DNA from: Marinobacter sediminum
Lineage (GTDB): Bacteria > Pseudomonadota > Gammaproteobacteria > Pseudomonadales > Oleiphilaceae
NCBI RefSeq assembly: GCF_023657445.1
Contig: NZ_JAGTWY010000001.1
Span: 434,001-498,000 of the forward strand
Length of the DNA stretch: 64,000 nucleotides
Direction of reading: 5' to 3'
Notes under the pieces: generated by a model
What the model was told of the DNA's origin: nothing
What the model saw: only the letters and a program-made list of their open reading frames with translations
Database searches by the model: none
Made by a program: the position numbers and the translations under genes
Shown: piece after piece, positions 1 through 9,800 of the stretch
Position numbering within the stretch: position 1 is the first letter of the stretch
How the letters are laid out: the number at the start of each line of letters is the position of its first letter

Positions 1-103
1 AACGTTCCTGATTTACCCGGTGTTGTAGTTTCTTCAGTTCCGCTTGCGGGTCGGTTTGCACACGCGCTGTGTCAGCGCATTGATTCACTTTTCTGAGGTT
101 TGT

Positions 104-778
104 ATGGCCCGTTTTGAGTTGCTCGGTACTGCCACTATTCCCGGCAAGGGGTCCCAGCTGCGCCTGCTCCAGCGCAACGACGAGTTTTCCATCAAGATTG
201 CCGGCAGCACCGGCGAGCTGATGAACAGCCGCTTGCATGGCTCCGAGGATGCACTGGCAACGCTGGCTTGCGAGCGGGTCGCGGACCATCCCGCCCCGCG
301 GGTTCTCATCGGTGGCCTGGGCATGGGATTCACATTGGCAGCGGCGCTGGGTGCTCTGGGCGAGACGGCCGAGGTGACGGTTGCGGAGCTGGTGCCGGAA
401 GTGGAGCAGTGGAACCTCGGACCTCTGGGCAGTGCTGCCGGCTATCCGCTGAAGGATGTGAGAGCCCGGGTTCACATCGGGGACGTGGTAGAACTGATCA
501 AGGCCTCGCCGGCCAGCTACGATGCGATTCTGCTGGATATCGACAATGGCCCGGAGGGGCTGACCCGAAAGGAAAATGACTGGTTATACACCGCACCTGG
601 CATTGCCGCGGCGCAGGCAGCCCTGACACCTGACGGCATTCTGGCCTACTGGTCGGCGGGACAGGATCCCGCCTTTACTGAACGGCTGAAACGCGCCGGC
701 TTGTCGGTCGAGCCGGTCACAGTAAGGGCTCACCGCCCCGGTAAAGGCGCGAAGCATGTTATCTGGCTGGCCTGGTAA
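104..778 (+). CDS. Spermidine-synthase-like class I methyltransferase-fold protein
   Basis: The product is 224 residues with a Rossmann-type SAM-binding core: a glycine-rich LIGGLGMGFT loop near residue 66, an acidic VAELVPEV strand that usually binds the ribose of SAM, and a DAILLDIDNGPEG segment that matches the spermidine-synthase-like family. The start chosen is the ATG at 104, preceded by GAGG five bases upstream; an in-frame start at 44 has no ribosome site. The N-terminal part of true spermidine synthases is short here, so polyamine synthesis is not claimed. It faces the RIO kinase gene, with only six bases between the two stops. Confidence 0.75.
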   Translation: MARFELLGTATIPGKGSQLRLLQRNDEFSIKIAGSTGELMNSRLHGSEDALATLACERVADHPAPRVLIGGLGMGFTLAAALGALGETAEVTVAELVPEVEQWNLGPLGSAAGYPLKDVRARVHIGDVVELIKASPASYDAILLDIDNGPEGLTRKENDWLYTAPGIAAAQAALTPDGILAYWSAGQDPAFTERLKRAGLSVEPVTVRAHRPGKGAKHVIWLAW

Positions 779-784
779 ACAGGC

Positions 785-1639
785 TTAGTCGTCGTCCTCA
801 GCCTGCATGCGTTCCTGCCGTTCCAGCTCTTCCTCTTTGGCGGCGTCTATCACGGCCATCAGCTCGTCAACATCCGCGCTGTGGGTATCGTGTTCGAAGC
901 AGCCTGTCAGCTTGCTGTCCGGGTGCAGGTCGCCGCTTTCGTATAACGCCCAGATTTCCTTGCCGTAGTCGGTAATCAGCAGTTCCGGGGCGTACTTGCC
1001 GAAATAGCGGCGCATGTTGTCAACATCCCGCTCGAGCATGCGTTCCGCACTGTTGTTGCCAGCGGCGTTTACGGCCTGGGGCAGGTCGATGATAACGGGG
1101 CCTTCGCTATCAACCAGCACGTTGAATTCGGACAGGTCTCCGTGAATCAGTCCGGCGCTCAGCATCCGGACCACCTCTGCGACCACCCTGCCGTGATACT
1201 CACGGGCCTGTTCGGGGGTGAGGGTGACATCGCCAAGCCGCGGCGCCGCCTTGCCATCTTCGTCGGCGACCAGTTCCATCAGCAGCACGCCATCCACAAA
1301 CCCCAGGGGTTCCGGCACACGCACGCCGGCCGCCGCCAGGCGATACAGGGCGTCTACCTCGGCATTGAGCCAGGCATCTTCCTGTTCCTTCTGGCCATAC
1401 TTGGTCTTCTTGCTCATGGCCCTGGCTCGGCGGCTGTTGCGCACCTTCCGGCCTTCCTGGTATTCCACGGCCTGCTTGAAGCTGCGCTTCTGCGCTTCCT
1501 TGAAGACTTTTGCACAGCGCACATGATCACCACAGCGAACGACATACACCTGCGCTTCCTTACCGCTCATCAACTGGTAAAGCACTTCGTCCACCATGCC
1601 ATCGTCGACAAGGGGTTGTAATCTCTTCGGTACTTTCAT
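785..1639 (-). CDS. RIO-family serine protein kinase
   Basis: A 284-residue RIO1-like atypical kinase. The catalytic loop IHGDLSEFNVL lies near residue 165 and the metal-binding IIDLPQAV about 20 residues later, both typical of RIO kinases. A GKEAQVYVV nucleotide-binding segment lies near residue 26, and a basic stretch rich in Arg and Lys (residues about 65-85) precedes the core. The C-terminus is acidic (EDDD). Bacterial RIO homologues are poorly characterised; the eukaryotic ones act in ribosome assembly, and a role here is only inferred. The ATG is preceded by AAAGG. Confidence 0.88.
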   Translation of the reverse strand: MKVPKRLQPLVDDGMVDEVLYQLMSGKEAQVYVVRCGDHVRCAKVFKEAQKRSFKQAVEYQEGRKVRNSRRARAMSKKTKYGQKEQEDAWLNAEVDALYRLAAAGVRVPEPLGFVDGVLLMELVADEDGKAAPRLGDVTLTPEQAREYHGRVVAEVVRMLSAGLIHGDLSEFNVLVDSEGPVIIDLPQAVNAAGNNSAERMLERDVDNMRRYFGKYAPELLITDYGKEIWALYESGDLHPDSKLTGCFEHDTHSADVDELMAVIDAAKEEELERQERMQAEDDD

Positions 1640-1744
1640 AAAACCTTTTCAGTTAACCGTAAATGTGCTGACGGTGCCGTTGATCTGAAGCAAGGCCAGG
1701 CGTGGGCTTTAAAGGGAGAATGACTATTATGGAGCATAGCTTAC

Positions 1745-2584
1745 ATGAAAACCCTTTTGCTCATCCTGTTGATTACTGTCTTTGGCCTCTTGGCGCTGCT
1801 CTGGTTGTGGCGACAGATGGACCGCCGTTCTGATTTGGCTGCCATGCAACAATTGATGGCCGCTCAGCCCGAACGCCCGGCGTGTTTTGATCTGGCCATG
1901 GTTGCCGGGCTTCCAGAGCCGGCGCGCCGCTATTTCGCCTACACCATTGAACCGGGAACACCGCTATATACGGTGGCCGACATCGTCATGGATGGCCGGT
2001 TTGGCATGGGTGAGAGGGACAAGCCCGGTTACCTCCGGATGGCCGCCAGGCAGGTTCTGGCCCTGCCAAAAGGTTTTGTCTGGCAGATGCGTGCCGGGCG
2101 GGGCCTGATGCGTTTGTCCGGCTCGGACAGCCAGCGCTGGACCCGGTTCTGGCTGATGGAGGTTATCCCGGTGGCGCGTATGGGAGGCACACCGGACCAC
2201 ACCCGGTCGGCATTCGGTCGTTACGTGGCGGAAGCGGTATTCTGGACGCCGGCAGCGATGCTGCCAGGGCCGGGCGTTCGCTGGGAACTGGTGGACGTGA
2301 ACACCGCTAGAGTGACCGTTCGCCACAACAGACTTGAACAGTCGGTCGACGTAACGGTTGCCGAAGACGGCCAACCCACTCAGGTCAGCTTTGCCCGCTG
2401 GAGTGACGCCAATCCGGACAAGGTTCACCGACTGCAGCCCTTTGGCGGATTTCTGTCCGAATTCAGAACTTTTGGTGGTTTTCGGTTGCCAACGCACGTG
2501 GAAGCCGGCAATTTCTTCGGCACGGAAGATTACTTTCCCTTCTTTATCGCCAGGGTGACGGGTATAACGTTTCCCAAACACTAA
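1745..2584 (+). CDS. DUF6544-type membrane-anchored protein
   Basis: A 279-residue protein with one N-terminal hydrophobic segment (about residues 3-22), then a soluble domain containing LPEPARRYF and GMGERDKPGYLRM motifs that I recognise from the DUF6544 (formerly DUF6920) family of unknown function. The C-terminal part has LPTHVEAGNFFGTEDYFPFF, also family-like. A GGAG lies about ten bases before the ATG. The next gene, a membrane peptidase, follows after 43 bases in the same direction, so co-transcription is likely. No enzymatic role can be read from the sequence. Confidence 0.7.
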   Translation: MKTLLLILLITVFGLLALLWLWRQMDRRSDLAAMQQLMAAQPERPACFDLAMVAGLPEPARRYFAYTIEPGTPLYTVADIVMDGRFGMGERDKPGYLRMAARQVLALPKGFVWQMRAGRGLMRLSGSDSQRWTRFWLMEVIPVARMGGTPDHTRSAFGRYVAEAVFWTPAAMLPGPGVRWELVDVNTARVTVRHNRLEQSVDVTVAEDGQPTQVSFARWSDANPDKVHRLQPFGGFLSEFRTFGGFRLPTHVEAGNFFGTEDYFPFFIARVTGITFPKH

Positions 2585-2627
2585 TCACGACCGGCTCAGC
2601 CCGGCCTGTATTAAGGAATCCCGATTA

Positions 2628-3608
2628 ATGTCCTGGATGGTGATTGTCACTCAGGTTCTGCTACCCGTTCTGTTGTTGCTCTGGTTTGCCCTGTTTCCGG
2701 CGGCTGGTGTGCTTGCCCTTGGACTCCAGGCGCTCTCGGTCGGGGCGGTTCTTCTGGGGCTGGGGCTCACCGCCTTGTGGGCCATGCCGCCATTTTGGGT
2801 ACCGTATCTTTACGGCGTGGTGTTCCTGATGATCGCAGCGTGGCACCTTTTGAAAGGCCGCTTCCTGGGCAACGGGCTTTGGCGAGCTACCGCCGGCCCA
2901 ACGACACTGGTGCTGCTGGCATTCGGGTTAGGCCTGATGGGTGGCTACATGGGCTATCTGGGTTTGCTGGGCAGAGAACTCCCGAAGGTGGAAACCGTGG
3001 ATATCGCGCCGCCCTTCGGCGCGGGAACCTATCTGGTGGCCCATGGAGGCTCAAATAATCTGGTTAATATCCACCTGCATACCCTGGACGAGTCCGTGGA
3101 ACGATTCCGGCCCTGGCGAGGCCAGAGCCGTGCTCTCGATATCTTCCGCACGACTCCGTTCGGCCGGCATGTGGATGGCTGGCAACCGGTCGACCCTGCT
3201 CGATACGTTACCTTTGGTACGCCCGTGCTCGCCCCCTGCAGCGGGGAAGTCGCCAGGGTTGTGGGTGGCGTGAAGGACATGCAGGTCCCTCAGATGGACC
3301 GTGAGCACATGGCAGGCAATTACGTTGCCGTTGATTGCGGCGATTTTTTTGTCGTGTTGGCGCATCTTCGCCAGGGCAGCATTGAGGTTCGGGCCGGTGA
3401 TCGGCTGGACACAGGTGACAGGCTTGGTGAAATGGGTAATTCCGGAAACAGTTCCGAGCCGCACTTACACGTGCATGCCCAGCGGGGCTTGCCTGAGGGT
3501 GCTCCGCTAAGTGGGAAGCCTTTGGCCCTGACCATTAACGGAGACTTCTACGTGCGCAACGACAGGATCATCGCCCCTGACCCCCGCGCGGCGCCGGCTC
3601 AGCTCTAA
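2628..3608 (+). CDS. Membrane M23-family (LytM-like) peptidase, variant metal site
   Basis: A 326-residue protein with three or four hydrophobic segments in residues 1-115 and a LytM/M23 domain in the C-terminal half. The HLHVHAQ motif supplies the usual HxH, and VLAHLRQG fits the other conserved His. The first motif, normally HxxxD, reads SRALD (residues 167-171), so the usual first zinc-ligand His is Ser. M23 enzymes cut peptidoglycan cross-links; with this substitution it may be a weak enzyme or a regulator. AAGGA lies nine bases before the ATG. Its stop overlaps the stop of the convergent usp gene. Confidence 0.8.
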   Translation: MSWMVIVTQVLLPVLLLLWFALFPAAGVLALGLQALSVGAVLLGLGLTALWAMPPFWVPYLYGVVFLMIAAWHLLKGRFLGNGLWRATAGPTTLVLLAFGLGLMGGYMGYLGLLGRELPKVETVDIAPPFGAGTYLVAHGGSNNLVNIHLHTLDESVERFRPWRGQSRALDIFRTTPFGRHVDGWQPVDPARYVTFGTPVLAPCSGEVARVVGGVKDMQVPQMDREHMAGNYVAVDCGDFFVVLAHLRQGSIEVRAGDRLDTGDRLGEMGNSGNSSEPHLHVHAQRGLPEGAPLSGKPLALTINGDFYVRNDRIIAPDPRAAPAQL

Positions 3609-4024
3609 CGCACAACAAAGACCGACACGTCGCTGTGTTTGACGATGTTTGCGCCATTGGAATGGAGAATATGCAGTTTGTCTCCGATGCCAGGCGGATG
3701 AGAGGCCATGATGACAAGGTCCGCACCCGTGTCTTTGATCGCGTCCAGAAGGCGGTCATCCAGTTCCACAGCGGTATCTGCTGTTGACAGTACTTTGCTG
3801 TCGGTATTGATGCCGTGTGATGTGCCCTGTTCTTGCGCGAAGGCGCTGAGCTTGTCGGCCAGCTCTTCCGGGGTGTGTGCCGCAGCAGACGGGGCCGTGT
3901 TGGTCACGGTGATGTAGCAGAGCGTGGCGTTATAGTGCTTGGCGATGTCGATCGCGGTATCAAGGGCTTTCGACATTTTTTCCGTGTGTGCCAGATCGAC
4001 GGGCACGAGAATTTTTCTGTACAT
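3605..4024 (-). CDS. Universal stress protein, UspA family
   Basis: A 139-residue single-domain Usp. It begins MYRKILVPVDL and ends with the ATP-binding signature region, with GADLVIMASHPPG followed by the GIGDKLHILHSNGANIVKHSDVS segment, the family's G-2x-G-9x-G(S/T) type arrangement. Such proteins bind ATP or form dimers and are induced in stress or stationary phase. AAGGAG lies before the ATG. It is a single-gene unit that reads towards the M23-like peptidase gene. Confidence 0.93.
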   Translation of the reverse strand: MYRKILVPVDLAHTEKMSKALDTAIDIAKHYNATLCYITVTNTAPSAAAHTPEELADKLSAFAQEQGTSHGINTDSKVLSTADTAVELDDRLLDAIKDTGADLVIMASHPPGIGDKLHILHSNGANIVKHSDVSVFVVR

Positions 4025-4133
4025 AGTGACGCTCCTTATGTCAGGTCGGGCGTTGAATCACGCCATCCATGTCTAAAAGCGTGGCAGTAATCGCCGGATT
4101 TTGCCAAAACGAAAGGAATGAAATTGATTGCAG

Positions 4134-4170
4134 GCAAAAATTGGGGGCTCTTGCCGATAGGGGAAGAGCC
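4134..4170 (-). terminator. Rho-independent terminator of the transporter operon
   Basis: On the minus strand, GGCTCTT pairs with AAGAGCC (7-base stem, + strand 4146-4152 and 4164-4170). It is followed by CCCCAATTTTTGC, so the stem is trailed by a T run. It lies about 50 bases after the stop of the NSS transporter gene. Confidence 0.8.
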
Positions 4171-4203
4171 TGCTTTCACGCCGCGTTGGCGCCGTGAAAG
4201 CAG
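4170..4203 (-). terminator. Second stem-loop after the NSS transporter gene
   Basis: A perfect 11-base inverted repeat: CTGCTTTCACG at 4170-4180 and CGTGAAAGCAG at 4193-4203. It sits between the transporter stop and the T-tailed terminator hairpin. It has no T run of its own and probably works together with the adjoining hairpin, or protects the mRNA 3' end. Confidence 0.5.
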
Positions 4204-4217
4204 GGAGGGCCCCCGGG

Positions 4218-5600
4218 TCAGAGGAGGTTGTACAGGAATACAATGCCGATACCGGCGGGTGTCACGAACCGGAGTACGAACATAAAGGCTTTGAAGCTCC
4301 CACCTTTCAGGCCGATTTCGGTAACCAGCCCTTCCCGCCTCATGGCCCAGCCGGCAAACAGGGCGATGGCCAGACCGCCGAGAGGCATCATCAGGTTCGA
4401 TACCAGGAAGTCGAGCAGGTCGAACACCGTCTTGCCCTCAAAGAAGCTGACAAACCCGAGCGGATGCAGGTCTCCCCAGACGTTGAAAGACAGCACCGTA
4501 CCAATGCCGATAAACCAGATGGCCAGCCCGCCACCCATGGCACTTTTGACCCGGCTGACGCCTTTGTGTTCCTCCAGCCATTCCACCACCGGTTCCAGCA
4601 TGGATATGGCGGAGGTGATGGCAGCAACCAACAATAAGGCAAAAAAGAGGGTGCCAAAGACGGCGCCGCCGCTCATTTGTCCGAAGGCCAGAGGCAGGGT
4701 TACGAAGATCAGACCAGGGCCGGCGCCGGGTTCCAGGTTGTTGGCGAATACCAGCGGGAAGATTGCCAGGCCGGCCAGGAGGGCAACACCGGTGTCCAGT
4801 ACGGCAATGGTCATGGCGGTTTTGGCGATGTTCACGCTTTTCGGCAGGTATGAGCCGTAGGCCATCAGAACGCCGATGCCGATACTGAGGGTAAAAGCCG
4901 CATGACCAAGGGCGGTGAGCACGCCGGCCGTCGTGAGCTTGCTGAAGTCGGGTGAGAACATGAAGCTGACCGCCCGGCCGAAGCTGCCGCTGGTCATCGC
5001 ATAGAACACCATGGCGATTAGCAATATGAACAGCAGGGGCATCAGCAGGTTGACGGCTTTCTCAAGGCCGGAGCGGATGCCACGGCTGACAATAAAGACC
5101 ACAATGCCCATGAATACGGAGTGCCAGAGCAGCAGCTCCCAGGGGTTGGCCAGCAGGTTGCCAAATTGCCCGCCGATGGCTTCGGCATCGGCACCGGTGA
5201 ACAGGCCAAGTGCCGCCTTGCCTATGTATACGAGGGCCCAGCCACCGATAACTGCGTAGAAAGAGAGCACCAGGAACGAGGCGATAACGCCGTTCCAGCC
5301 GATGGCCTGCCAGCCCCTGTTGGTACCCTCGGATTTGGTCAGGCTGCGCATGGTTGCGATGGGGCTCTGGCCACCCCGGCGGCCGATCATGGTTTCGGCG
5401 ATGAGGACGGGCACGCCTATGAGAAAGATACAGGCCAGGTAAATAAGCACGAAGGCACCACCGCCATTCTCACCGGTGATGTAGGGGAATTTCCAGATAT
5501 TGCCGAGCCCTACGGCAGAACCGGCGGCGGCCAGGGTGAAGGCCATTTTCGAGGACCAGAGGTTGTTGGCCTGCTGGTGGGGTTGAGCATTTTGACTCAT
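4218..5600 (-). CDS. Sodium-dependent transporter, NSS/SNF family
   Basis: A 460-residue inner-membrane neurotransmitter:sodium symporter with 11-12 hydrophobic segments. Residues 27-40, GSAVGLGNIWKFPY, are the hallmark unwound TM1 that binds sodium and substrate. The start chosen is the ATG at 5600, preceded by GGAGAACCCA; a longer reading frame upstream lacks family similarity. Bacterial members carry amino acids such as tryptophan, tyrosine, alanine or leucine. Its position 73 bases behind an aromatic aminotransferase and indolepyruvate oxidoreductase suggests an aromatic amino-acid substrate; that is inference from context. Confidence 0.93.
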   Translation of the reverse strand: MSQNAQPHQQANNLWSSKMAFTLAAAGSAVGLGNIWKFPYITGENGGGAFVLIYLACIFLIGVPVLIAETMIGRRGGQSPIATMRSLTKSEGTNRGWQAIGWNGVIASFLVLSFYAVIGGWALVYIGKAALGLFTGADAEAIGGQFGNLLANPWELLLWHSVFMGIVVFIVSRGIRSGLEKAVNLLMPLLFILLIAMVFYAMTSGSFGRAVSFMFSPDFSKLTTAGVLTALGHAAFTLSIGIGVLMAYGSYLPKSVNIAKTAMTIAVLDTGVALLAGLAIFPLVFANNLEPGAGPGLIFVTLPLAFGQMSGGAVFGTLFFALLLVAAITSAISMLEPVVEWLEEHKGVSRVKSAMGGGLAIWFIGIGTVLSFNVWGDLHPLGFVSFFEGKTVFDLLDFLVSNLMMPLGGLAIALFAGWAMRREGLVTEIGLKGGSFKAFMFVLRFVTPAGIGIVFLYNLL

Positions 5601-5673
5601 TGGGTTCTCCGAGTAGTTGTTTTTGTCGGATCGTCTTTCAGGGTGTTCTTGGGTGATCTGGTCAACTGGACCG

Positions 5674-6855
5674 TCACAGGATGTTGCGTATCGCGGTCGC
5701 GACCCGCGGAAGGACCCGGTCATTCAGGCCAGCGACATTGACCCGGCTGCTTTCCAGCATGTAGATGCCGTGCTCTTCCCGTAACCGGCGAACCTGCTCC
5801 GGGGAAATGCCCAGGAACGAGAACATGCCTCTTTGCCGGGCAATAAAGCGGAAATCGCCGACCGGGGCCAGGGCGTCGGCGAAGGCGTGGCGAAGGTGCA
5901 GGATGCGTTCGCACATACCGTTCAGCTCGTCCTGCCACTGGTCGCGTAATCCGTCATCGCCCAGGATGGTCTCCACAATTGCCGCGCCGTGGGCCGGGGG
6001 CATGGAGTAGTGGGAGCGAATAACGCTCAGCAACTGGCTGGTAGCCGCCTTGTTGATCGTTTCCGTGGCAGAGATCAGCATCAGGGCGCCAGTGCGCTCC
6101 CGGTAAAGGCCAAAGTTCTTGGAACAGGAAGCGGCCACCAGCATTTCCGGCACCTGGCTTGCCAGGTGGCGAAGGCCGGCAGCGTCCTGATCAAGCCCGT
6201 CACCCAGTCCCTGATATGCCATGTCCACAAAGGGCAGCAGCCCCTTGCGCTGAATGAGGTTGGTAACGGCCTGCCACTGTTCGAAGGACAGGTCCGCACC
6301 GGACGGGTTATGGCAGCATCCGTGAAGCAGTACCACGTCGCCGGTGCTGGCTCCTTCCAGGGCCTCCAGCATGGCGTTGAAGTCCACCTGCAACGTGTCC
6401 TGATTCAGATAGGAATATTCGCGAATGGTCAGGCCGGCGCCACCAAGCAGGGGCAGGTGGTTTGCCCAGGTGGGGGTACTGACCCAAACGTTGGTATCCG
6501 GCTGGCACAGCCGAAGGAATTCCGCTGCCATGCGCAGGGCGCCACAACCACCTGGCGTCTGGACCACAGAGGTACGGCCATCCCGAATCAGTGTGCTTCC
6601 GTTCCCGAGGATCAGACGAGCCATCGCGTCATTGAAGCCTGCGGACCCGGCCGGGCCTACATAACTCTTGGTGGTTTCACCTTCAAGCAGACGTCGTTCT
6701 GCTTCGTGCACCGCTGCCATGATCGGGGTATTGCCGGCATCGTCTTTATAAACGCCGATGCCCAGGTCCACCTTGTCCGGACGTGGGTCGTCCCGGAAGG
6801 TTTGCATCAGTTGCAGTATCGGGTCCTGGGGCAGGGTCTTGAGGGACTCAAACAT
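5674..6855 (-). CDS. Aromatic amino acid aminotransferase (class I, AspC/TyrB type)
   Basis: A 393-residue PLP enzyme of fold type I. The motif CSKNFGLYRERTGAL holds the Schiff-base lysine at about residue 246. The start SLKTLPQDPILQLM and DKVDLGIGVYKD are typical of the TyrB/AspC group, and LHGCCHNPSGAD is the conserved substrate-binding stretch. The ATG at 6855 has AAGGAGG upstream and overlaps the end of the oxidoreductase gene by eight bases, so translation is probably coupled. Likely role: convert Trp, Phe or Tyr to the aryl-pyruvates used by the enzyme encoded just upstream. Aspartate specificity cannot be excluded. Confidence 0.9.
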   Translation of the reverse strand: MFESLKTLPQDPILQLMQTFRDDPRPDKVDLGIGVYKDDAGNTPIMAAVHEAERRLLEGETTKSYVGPAGSAGFNDAMARLILGNGSTLIRDGRTSVVQTPGGCGALRMAAEFLRLCQPDTNVWVSTPTWANHLPLLGGAGLTIREYSYLNQDTLQVDFNAMLEALEGASTGDVVLLHGCCHNPSGADLSFEQWQAVTNLIQRKGLLPFVDMAYQGLGDGLDQDAAGLRHLASQVPEMLVAASCSKNFGLYRERTGALMLISATETINKAATSQLLSVIRSHYSMPPAHGAAIVETILGDDGLRDQWQDELNGMCERILHLRHAFADALAPVGDFRFIARQRGMFSFLGISPEQVRRLREEHGIYMLESSRVNVAGLNDRVLPRVATAIRNIL

Positions 6856-9800
6856 GGTTTTCCTCCTTATCACCGGCCTGCTGGGTGCGAATCAGGGTGG
6901 GACGACCGGTGTCCAACGCCTTGGTCAGTTGTGACTGCTTCTCCTGAATGGCTTCTGCAGCCTGCTCGCGAACCGGGCCATAGCCGCGGACGTCTGCCGG
7001 CAGTTCCGCCAGTTGCAGGAAGGTGTCGTAGTTGCTGGCGTCCAGTTCCCGGGCCATGCGCTCCACCAGCTGCCGGTAGTCTTGCAGCAGGGAGCGGTCC
7101 AGCTGGCGGTCAGCGGAGAAACGGAACGGGTCGAGTGCCGAACCCCTAAGGCCACGCAATTTTGCAAGGAACTTGAAAGCGCGGAACATCCAGGGTCCGA
7201 ACTGGCGTTTTTTCGGCCGGCCCTGGGCATCGGTGCCCCTGTTCATGATGGGGGGTGCCAGGTGGAAGTGGACCTTGAAGTCGCCTTCAAAGGTGTCGTT
7301 CACTTCCTTCATGAAGTCGGTTTCCGCGAACAGGCGGGCTACTTCGTATTCGTCCTTGTAGGCCATGAAACGGTAGAGCTGTTGGGCCACGGTGTGGGTT
7401 ACCAGCAAATTGGTCTGGCCCAGGTTTTCCTCGGCTTTGCGTACCTGGCTGACCAGGTCGGTGTACTGGTTTGCCCAGCTTTTGTTCTGGTAGTTCACGA
7501 GGTGCTTGTAGCGCGTGTCGATCAGTTGATCCAGAGACGGCTCCGGTTTCACTTCCACGACCTGCGCCTTGTTGTTATCCAGCAGATCGGTAATCGCCTC
7601 CGGTGCAACCGCAGCCACACGGCCCCAGCCAAAGGCTTCCTTGTTGCGCTCAATGGCAACGCCGTTCAGTTCAATCGCCTTCATCAGTGCCGCCTGTGAC
7701 AGCGGGAGTAGCCCTTTCTGCCAGGCGAAGCCCAGCATCATGATGTTGGAGAACACGGTGTCCCCCAGCAGTTTGTCGGCAATGCCGTTGGCGTCCAGCC
7801 GGGAGAAGTGGTCGTCTCCTACTGCGTCACGAATCAGGTCCAGACGTTTGTCCGCCTGCATGTCTGCATCCCGGAACAGCACGTAATCGGCGGTGGGCAG
7901 TTCTGCCTCGTTGGCCACCACTCGGGTGTGGTTCGGGCGCAGTACGCTCAGAGCTTTCTGGGAAGAGGCTACCACCAGGTCACAGGCGATGACGGCGTCG
8001 GCCTGGCCGTTGCTGATGCGAACCTGATGCAGCTTGTCCGGGGAAGGTGCCATTCGTACATAGCTCAGCACGGTACCGCCTTTTTGGGCAAAGCCCATAA
8101 AGTCCAGCACCGAGGCGCCGCGGGATTCCAGGTGTGCCGCCATGGTGATGAGCTGGCCTACGGTGACCACGCCGGTGCCGCCAACACCGCCGACCAGAAG
8201 GTCGTAAGAGCCGGTCATTGCGGGCAGGTCGGGCTCGGGAATGTCTGCCAGTTTGCGGGTCAGCACGGAGCCGGTGTCCATGCCGCGAGATTTGCGCAAC
8301 TGGCCGCCTTCAATAGTGACGAAACTGGGGCAGAAACCATTAACGCAGGAGAAGTCCTTGTTGCAGGAGGACTGGTCAATCTTGCGCTTGCGCCCCAGTT
8401 CCGTATTGCGCGGCACCACCGACAGGCAGTTGGACTGGACGGAGCAGTCACCACAGCCTTCGCAGACATGGTGGTTGATAAAGGCCCGCTTTGCCGGGTC
8501 CGGGAACTGCTTGCGCTTGCGGCGACGCCGTTTCTCAGCGGCGCAGGTCTGGTCATAGATCAGCACGGTGCAGCCGGGAATTTCCCTTAGCTCTCGCTGC
8601 ACATGGTCCAGTTCGCTACGATCGTGGAAGGTGACGTCCTTCGGGAACTGATCTTCATGACCCTGATACTTCTCCGGTTCATCGCTAAGCACCACTACCC
8701 GGCGGACGCCTTCGGACGTCACCTGTTGAGCGATCATGGGCACGGTAATCTGTCCATCCACAGGTTGGCCACCAGTCATGGCAACCGCATCGTTGAACAG
8801 GATCTTGTAGGTAATATTGATGCCGGCGGCTACCGCCTGGCGGATGGCCATGGAACCTGAGTGGAAGTAGGTGCCTTCGCCCAGGTTCTGGAATACGTGA
8901 GGGTTACCGGTATACCGGCTCTTGCCGATCCAGTTCACACCTTCGCCGCCCATCTGGATCAGGGATTCGGTGTTACGGCCCATCCAGGACGCCATGAAGT
9001 GGCAGCCGATGCCGGCCAGTGCCTTACTGCCTTCCGGTACCTTGGTGGAGGTATTGTGGGGGCAACCGGAGCAAAAATACGGCAGGCGTCGGACCCCACC
9101 CGGATCCTGCGCCGTGGTCATGGTGTTCATGACCGCCAGTTGTTCGCTGAAATCCACGGCAAAGAAACGGCCCAGTCGGGCCGCCAGGAAGCCGGCAACC
9201 AGTTTCGGGCTGAGTTCACCCACATAGGGAATCAGCGGTCGGCCCAGTTCGTCCTGTTTGCCGGTAATCAGAACTTCACCGGGACGATCCGGTTCGGACA
9301 TGTATTCCTTGATCTGGCTCTCGATGATGCCCCGCTTCTCCTCAATGACCAGAACTTCTTCCTTGCCATGAACAAAGTTGAGAATGCCGTGGCGCTCCAG
9401 AGGCCAGACCATGCCGATCTTATAGATATCGAGGCCCATTTTCCGGGCGCGGTCTTCGTCGATACCCAGCAGGTCCAGGGCTTCCAGCAAGTCCAGATGG
9501 CCTTTGCCCGTGGTGACAATGCCGAAGCGCGCTTCCGTGTTGTTGTACAGGCAGCGGTCGATGGGATTGGCCCGCGCAAATGCCTGCACTGCGGCGAGTT
9601 TGTGTTCTATCCGGGTCTCCAGCTGGGGCCCGGGCAGGTCTGGCCAGCGGTAGTGCAGGCCGCCCTCGGGTGAGGTGAAGTCGTCCGGGGTAACAAACTC
9701 CGGAAGGGCCGGCAGATCCACTGAAGCGGCGCTTTCCACCGTCTCCGATATGGCCTTGAATCCTACCCAGCAGCCGCTGTAACGGGACAGCGCATAGCCC

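Noticed and set aside
5989..7149. Long plus-strand reading frame across the aminotransferase and oxidoreductase genes
   Set aside because: It is antisense to two well-supported enzymes, has no recognised domain and no ribosome site. The open frame follows from the GC-rich codon pattern.
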